Shown here: positions 60,227 to 64,000 of the stretch, piece by piece
Layout: every line of letters begins with the position of its first letter
Position numbering within the stretch: the stretch's first letter is position 1
Assembly (NCBI RefSeq): GCF_035917275.1
Contig: NZ_CP108508.1
Span: forward strand, 3,472,001-3,536,000
Direction of reading: 5' to 3'
Length of the DNA: 64,000 nt
Origin: Streptomyces sp. NBC_01237
GTDB taxonomy: Bacteria > Actinomycetota > Actinomycetes > Streptomycetales > Streptomycetaceae
Notes under the pieces: model-generated
Seen by the model: the letters and a program-made list of their open reading frames with translations, nothing else
Databases searched by the model: none
What the model was told of the DNA's origin: nothing
Made by a program: the position numbers and the translations under genes

Positions 60227-63003
60227 GGGGTCTGGGTCCTCCTTCGGACGGGTACGGCCGTCTCCACGGCCAGTTCGGCGACATGGCGGCCACGGGCGGA
60301 GACGGCGTGCAGGGCGTCCTCGTCGGGCAGCATCTCCCGGAACACCGCACGCGCCTCGGGGGACTTGAGCAGCGCCTCGAACGCCGACAGGGACAGCGGG
60401 CTGTCGAAGTCGAGGTACTGGGGCTTGGCCCCGGTCGCACCCCGTGCCCCGGTGTCCGACACGGTCACGAAGACCCGGTCGGGCAGGCCGTGCGCACGCC
60501 GGAAGCCGTGCCAGCCGAGGAACCAGCCGTCCTCGGCCGTCCCCGGCTTCCGCAGCGGCAGCACGGCGGCGGGCGCGCTCCAGCTGCGCCGGCTCAGTAC
60601 GACACTGCCGTGGCGCACCCTCGGGCGCCCGGTCACCCCGCCGGACGGTGCCCCCTCGGGGACGCCTCCCCACACGTTGACCGGGGCCATCGAGGTCGGG
60701 GAGAGCAGCAGCAGGGTGCGGGGCAGTTCGGGCAGGGCCAGTGGTACGAGATAGCCGAGGTAGACGGGGATCACCTCGCGTCCGAGCCGGGTGGAGCGCA
60801 GGACCAGCCGGTCCTCGTCCGGGTCGTGGACGAGGTGGAGGTCTTCGAGGTCGATCCGGAACTCCTCGGGCAGGGTGCCCCTCTCCCCCGGGCAGACGAT
60901 CTCGTACCGGGTGAGGCGCCCGTGCAGATTGAGGTTGCTGGTGACGGGGCCGCCGGTGATCTCGGCGAGGACGGCCCCCTCGGGCACGATGTCGTCCGCG
61001 CCGGCCAGCAACTGCCCGTCGAGACCGCCGTGCAGACCTTCGTGGAGACTGCCGTCGCCGGGTGTTTCGCCGGGTGTTCCGCCGGGTCCCTCACCGTCCC
61101 GAACGCCGTCGAAGAGGTGGGTGAACCGGCTGAACGGGAAGGACACCCCGCCGTAGGAACGGTTGAGGACGACCAACGGGTCCTCGGGCCGGTCCACGAG
61201 CTGGAGGTGGTGGCTCATCGGCGCGAAGCCCGGCGCGATCGGGCCCAGCCGGTCCGCCACGGCGGCCAGGAAGTCCTCGTCGACGCTCACTTCGGCGCAG
61301 CCGGGCCCCGTCGTCTCCCACAGGGCCCGCATCCGCTCCACGAACGTCTGCCGGGCCGCGTCCAGGGCCTTGAGCTGGGGCTGACCGAGCCAGTTCACCT
61401 CCGGTACGTAGGTGCCCTCGGCGTCGAACGTGGTGTGCCCGGCGGTGAACGACATGTACTGGTCGAAGAAGTCCTCGTGGAAGTCGTGCACCAGCTTCAG
61501 CAGGTCGTCGCAGCGGCCGCCCTGCCCGTACCGGGCCAGGAAGAAGCCCTTGAAGGTGATCCGCTGCGGCAGCGTCAGATCGAACGCGGGCAGGATCCGC
61601 TCCACCGCGCCCAGCGGCCGGGCCGCCAGCTCCTGCCAGGCCGCCGGGTCCAGCTCCACGCCCCGCCCCGCCGCCACGTCCTCGTACAGCAGGGTCTGCG
61701 GGACCTTGGCGCGTACGGCGCCCAGTTCCTCCTCCTGGACGCCGCGCAGCTCGTCCCGCAACTCCGCCAGCAGCGCCCGGCGTTCGTCCGGGGAGGCGTC
61801 CGCGAACCGCTCGACGCGGGAGGCGGGCCCGTTCAGCCGGTCCGCGAGCCGGTCCGCCCAGGGCCGCCCGAGGCCCCGCAGCGAACCCTGGAACGCGCGC
61901 AGCGGGTCGGTGTCGTGCACCTCGGTCCGCAGACACGGCACCTGGACCATGCCGAGGTCCAGGAGCGCCTGGAGGTACTGCGCGCACTCCTCCTCGGTGG
62001 CGTCCCGGTCCTTCGCGAGCCAGCCGGACAGCTCCCCGTAGCGCAGGGTCCCGCGCTCCTCGAACAGGCCGAGCAGACGCTCCAGGGTGCCGCTGCGCCG
62101 CAGGAAGAACAGCCGGTCCTTCACCGCGTCGAACGTGACGGCGGTGTCGTCGTCGCCCGCCGTGACCCAGCGGCGCACATAGCGCACCCGGTCGTCGTCA
62201 CGGCCCCAGCCGGAGGCGAGGGCGACCGGCAGATCGGCCCGGCGCACCGGGTCGGCGATCACGGCGTCGGCGAGCCGTCCGAGGGCGACGACATTGAGCC
62301 GCACCCGGCCGTGCCAGTCCGCGCCGACCCGGACCCGCAGCCCGCCGTCACCGCCCAGCGAGCCGAGGGCGACGCCGGTGAACGTGGAGAACGGGCTGGT
62401 CTTGCAGACCGTCCGGTAGAGGTAGGAGAGGAGCGAACGCTCGATCTTGCGCTGCTTCTTGTCGGGCGGGCCGTCCGCCGTACGGTGGACGAAGGCGTCG
62501 GTCTGGGCGTCCAGGGTGGGCGAGGCCAGCAGCAGCGCCTTGCGCAGCCGGTCCTCCCCCGCCAGCCGGCGCAGCTCGGTGCGGCTGCGGCCCGTCTCGG
62601 CGGCGAGCAGGGCGGCGCCCGCGTTCCGGCGCTCGTCGAGCCCGCGCCGGGCCTCCAGCCAGGCGGCCAGCGTGTCACCGGCGGCCGGGTCGAGGGAGCG
62701 GACCAGGGCGAGTGCGCGGTCGGCCGCCTCGGCCTGCGGCAGCCGGTTGTTGAAGACGTCCCGGCGCAGCTTCAGCAGCGTCCGGCGCAGCGGCTCGTCG
62801 TCGCTGCCGCCGATCAGCTCGTGCAGCTGATCGCCGACCGTCCCCGCGGCGAGGCCCAGCCGCTCGGTCCCGTCGAGGATGTCGTCGGCCCAGCGGCGGC
62901 TTTCGGGGCAGCGCAGGCCCCGCACGCTCTCGACCGGAAGCCCGGCGACGCGCAGCATGAACGCGGGCCGGATCACGGCGGGGTTCGTGGAATCGTGAGG
63001 CAT
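60223..63003 (-). CDS. LanB-type glutamylation-domain dehydratase (split LanB N-terminal protein)
   Basis: This 926-residue protein corresponds to the tRNA-Glu-dependent glutamylation half of class I lanthipeptide/thiopeptide dehydratases. Recognisable parts are the N-terminal MLRVAGLPVESVRGLRC, and KIERSLLSYLYRTVCKTSPFSTFTGVALG near residue 190 to 220, and the middle region DLTLPQRITFKGFFLARYG. The C-terminal third shows ADDIVPEGAVLAEITGGPVTSNLNLHGRLTRYEIVCPG. It activates Ser/Thr of the precursor using glutamyl-tRNA. I start it at the ATG 63003. The following gene supplies elimination. Confidence 0.9.
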   Translation of the reverse strand: MPHDSTNPAVIRPAFMLRVAGLPVESVRGLRCPESRRWADDILDGTERLGLAAGTVGDQLHELIGGSDDEPLRRTLLKLRRDVFNNRLPQAEAADRALALVRSLDPAAGDTLAAWLEARRGLDERRNAGAALLAAETGRSRTELRRLAGEDRLRKALLLASPTLDAQTDAFVHRTADGPPDKKQRKIERSLLSYLYRTVCKTSPFSTFTGVALGSLGGDGGLRVRVGADWHGRVRLNVVALGRLADAVIADPVRRADLPVALASGWGRDDDRVRYVRRWVTAGDDDTAVTFDAVKDRLFFLRRSGTLERLLGLFEERGTLRYGELSGWLAKDRDATEEECAQYLQALLDLGMVQVPCLRTEVHDTDPLRAFQGSLRGLGRPWADRLADRLNGPASRVERFADASPDERRALLAELRDELRGVQEEELGAVRAKVPQTLLYEDVAAGRGVELDPAAWQELAARPLGAVERILPAFDLTLPQRITFKGFFLARYGQGGRCDDLLKLVHDFHEDFFDQYMSFTAGHTTFDAEGTYVPEVNWLGQPQLKALDAARQTFVERMRALWETTGPGCAEVSVDEDFLAAVADRLGPIAPGFAPMSHHLQLVDRPEDPLVVLNRSYGGVSFPFSRFTHLFDGVRDGEGPGGTPGETPGDGSLHEGLHGGLDGQLLAGADDIVPEGAVLAEITGGPVTSNLNLHGRLTRYEIVCPGERGTLPEEFRIDLEDLHLVHDPDEDRLVLRSTRLGREVIPVYLGYLVPLALPELPRTLLLLSPTSMAPVNVWGGVPEGAPSGGVTGRPRVRHGSVVLSRRSWSAPAAVLPLRKPGTAEDGWFLGWHGFRRAHGLPDRVFVTVSDTGARGATGAKPQYLDFDSPLSLSAFEALLKSPEARAVFREMLPDEDALHAVSARGRHVAELAVETAVPVRRRTQTP

Positions 63004-63019
63004 CGTCCGTACCCCCGGC

Positions 63020-64000
63020 TCAGGCGATCTCGTAGCGGAAGTCGGCGGGGGCGGGCCGTTCATGGCCGATCATCATGATCAGCAGCGGCGCTTCGCCCGT
63101 CGCCGCCAGGCCCAGTTCCTCGATGTAGGAGATGTTGTCGAAGCCGAGCGCCACACCGCAGCCGAGGTCCACGGCGGACGCGGCGGTGTACACGCTCTGC
63201 GCGACGGCGCCGATGGTGGCGTTGACCAGGCGGTATCCCCGGTCGCCGACCGCGTCCAGGACGGCGGTCGTACGGACCGTGGGCACCAGGACGGCGCCCG
63301 CCTGCTCCAGGTTGTAGTTGGAGAGGAAGTAGTTCTTCTGGAGGAACTCCCCCGGCCGGCCCTCCTTGACCAGCCGCAGACTGTGCGCCTCGGGGTCGTA
63401 GGCGTAACTGCCGGGCTCCAGTCCCTCGACATGGCTGACGAACGCGTACAGCTTCGCCAGCCGGGTGCCGCCCGTGTCCCCGCCGATCCGGGACCCGGTG
63501 ACGGCCGCCGCGAGACAGGTCGCCAACTGAGCCGCACTCACCGGGCGTTGTGCGTCGAAGCGGCCGAAGCTGCTGCGGCGGCGGCGCAGGGCGGTGCGTA
63601 CGTCGGTGTCCAGCGGCAGCGCGGGGGCCAGGGCCACTTCGGGGAGCGCCGGGTCGGCGGGAGGCGCGGCGGCGGGGGCCAGCGCGCCGGGGGCGGGCCG
63701 GGCGGTGGCACGGGCGGAGGTGGCCGCCTGCATCCGCTCCAGCGCGTCGAAGCCGAGGACGGTACGGGAGCGCTCGACGTCCTTGCGCCGCACCGGGTAG
63801 AGGGGACCGGAAGACGCGCCGGAAGCTGCCGCAACGCCCGAGGTACCCGCCGCACCCGTCCACTTCAGCGGGACGACGGCGAAGATGCCCTCCTCCTTCG
63901 TGCTCACCCCGAGCAGCGCGGCGAGGCGTTCCTCGTCGAACCAGAGCGCGGGCTCGACACCGAGGCCCCGCGCACCGGCCCACATCCGCCAGGTCTGCAC
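63020..64000 (-). CDS. SagB-like dehydrogenase with two nitroreductase domains (5' end outside window)
   Basis: The visible 326 residues begin inside the protein. The first about 55 residues (WRMWAGARGLGVEPALWFDEERLAALLGV ... EGIFAVVPL) look like the end of one nitroreductase-like domain. After a linker, a second domain starts (RTALRRRRSSFGRFDAQRPVSAAQLATCLAAAV) and ends with LVNATIGAVAQSVYTAASAVDLGCGVALGFD. FMN enzymes of this type oxidise azolines to azoles. The tandem layout is the usual SagB-type double domain. Its stop lies 16 bases before the dehydratase start, so it belongs to the operon. Confidence 0.85.
   Translation of the reverse strand: MQTWRMWAGARGLGVEPALWFDEERLAALLGVSTKEEGIFAVVPLKWTGAAGTSGVAAASGASSGPLYPVRRKDVERSRTVLGFDALERMQAATSARATARPAPGALAPAAAPPADPALPEVALAPALPLDTDVRTALRRRRSSFGRFDAQRPVSAAQLATCLAAAVTGSRIGGDTGGTRLAKLYAFVSHVEGLEPGSYAYDPEAHSLRLVKEGRPGEFLQKNYFLSNYNLEQAGAVLVPTVRTTAVLDAVGDRGYRLVNATIGAVAQSVYTAASAVDLGCGVALGFDNISYIEELGLAATGEAPLLIMMIGHERPAPADFRYEIA

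Noticed and set aside
60283..63078. Very long plus-strand open frame opposite the LanB-type dehydratase
   Set aside because: It is the mirror of a well-supported gene; its Arg/Gly/Val-rich product shows no family features, and high GC leaves antisense frames open.

Overview
The window is about 70% GC, with codon use, small GTG-started overlapping genes and a gene set typical of Streptomyces. Recognisable genes include an enolase-divIC-rpfA neighbourhood, mfd, an NDH-2 enzyme, and a tRNA-Leu with anticodon UAA (bldA).

Left part (1 to about 12.7 kb): the end of a tailed-phage prophage. A minor tail protein runs in from the left edge. It is followed by small virion genes, an amidase endolysin, a holin-like protein, a membrane coiled-coil protein and a collagen-like protein. 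Next comes a decayed five-repeat type I-E-like CRISPR array with no cas genes, and then accessory genes: CutA, two gene remnants facing each other across a deletion scar, a HAD hydrolase, XRE regulators, a chain of tiny overlapping Cys-rich genes, and a LuxR-HTH regulator divergent from a secreted peptide that carries a DPGWG motif twice. A tyrosine integrase sits immediately beside the 3' end of bldA. This implies that the element uses the bldA gene as its attachment site and leaves the tRNA intact.

Middle part (13 to 50.5 kb): conserved chromosome, resembling the eno-mfd segment of Streptomyces genomes. It holds an ABC transporter with a FtsX-like permease, a cyclopropane-fatty-acid-synthase-like enzyme, NDH-2, Ppx/GppA, a DUF501 protein, DivIC/FtsB, and enolase. 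Next are two Rpf-LysM proteins, the first under a c-di-AMP (ydaO) riboswitch, followed by a P450, a STAND-like ATPase with repeats, MazG and a SurA-like lipoprotein. A polyprenyl glycosyltransferase/GtrA pair, a YfhO-like membrane protein, a Ser/Thr kinase, an odd N6-methylase-like protein, a lipoprotein, an acetyltransferase, a secreted HNH nuclease, a TetR regulator with its operator, a stand-alone UTRA protein and Mfd complete the segment.

Right part (51 kb to the edge): a RiPP gene cluster. A LuxR-HTH regulator with a TTA codon is followed by an M20 amidohydrolase and a 58-residue precursor whose last 21 residues are all Ser, Thr or Cys except the final Ala. A seven-gene minus-strand operon, with mostly 4-bp overlaps, encodes an E1-like/YcaO cyclodehydratase, an ABC exporter, an M50 protease fused to a PqqD-like domain, a split LanB-type dehydratase (elimination and glutamylation proteins), and a double nitroreductase that runs off the right edge. 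Together they predict a heavily azole- and dehydroamino-acid-rich peptide. Whether it is linear or a macrocyclic thiopeptide cannot be decided, because no pyridine synthase is in view. The TTA codons in the cluster regulator and in the glycosyltransferase tie both to bldA, the tRNA that the prophage abuts.
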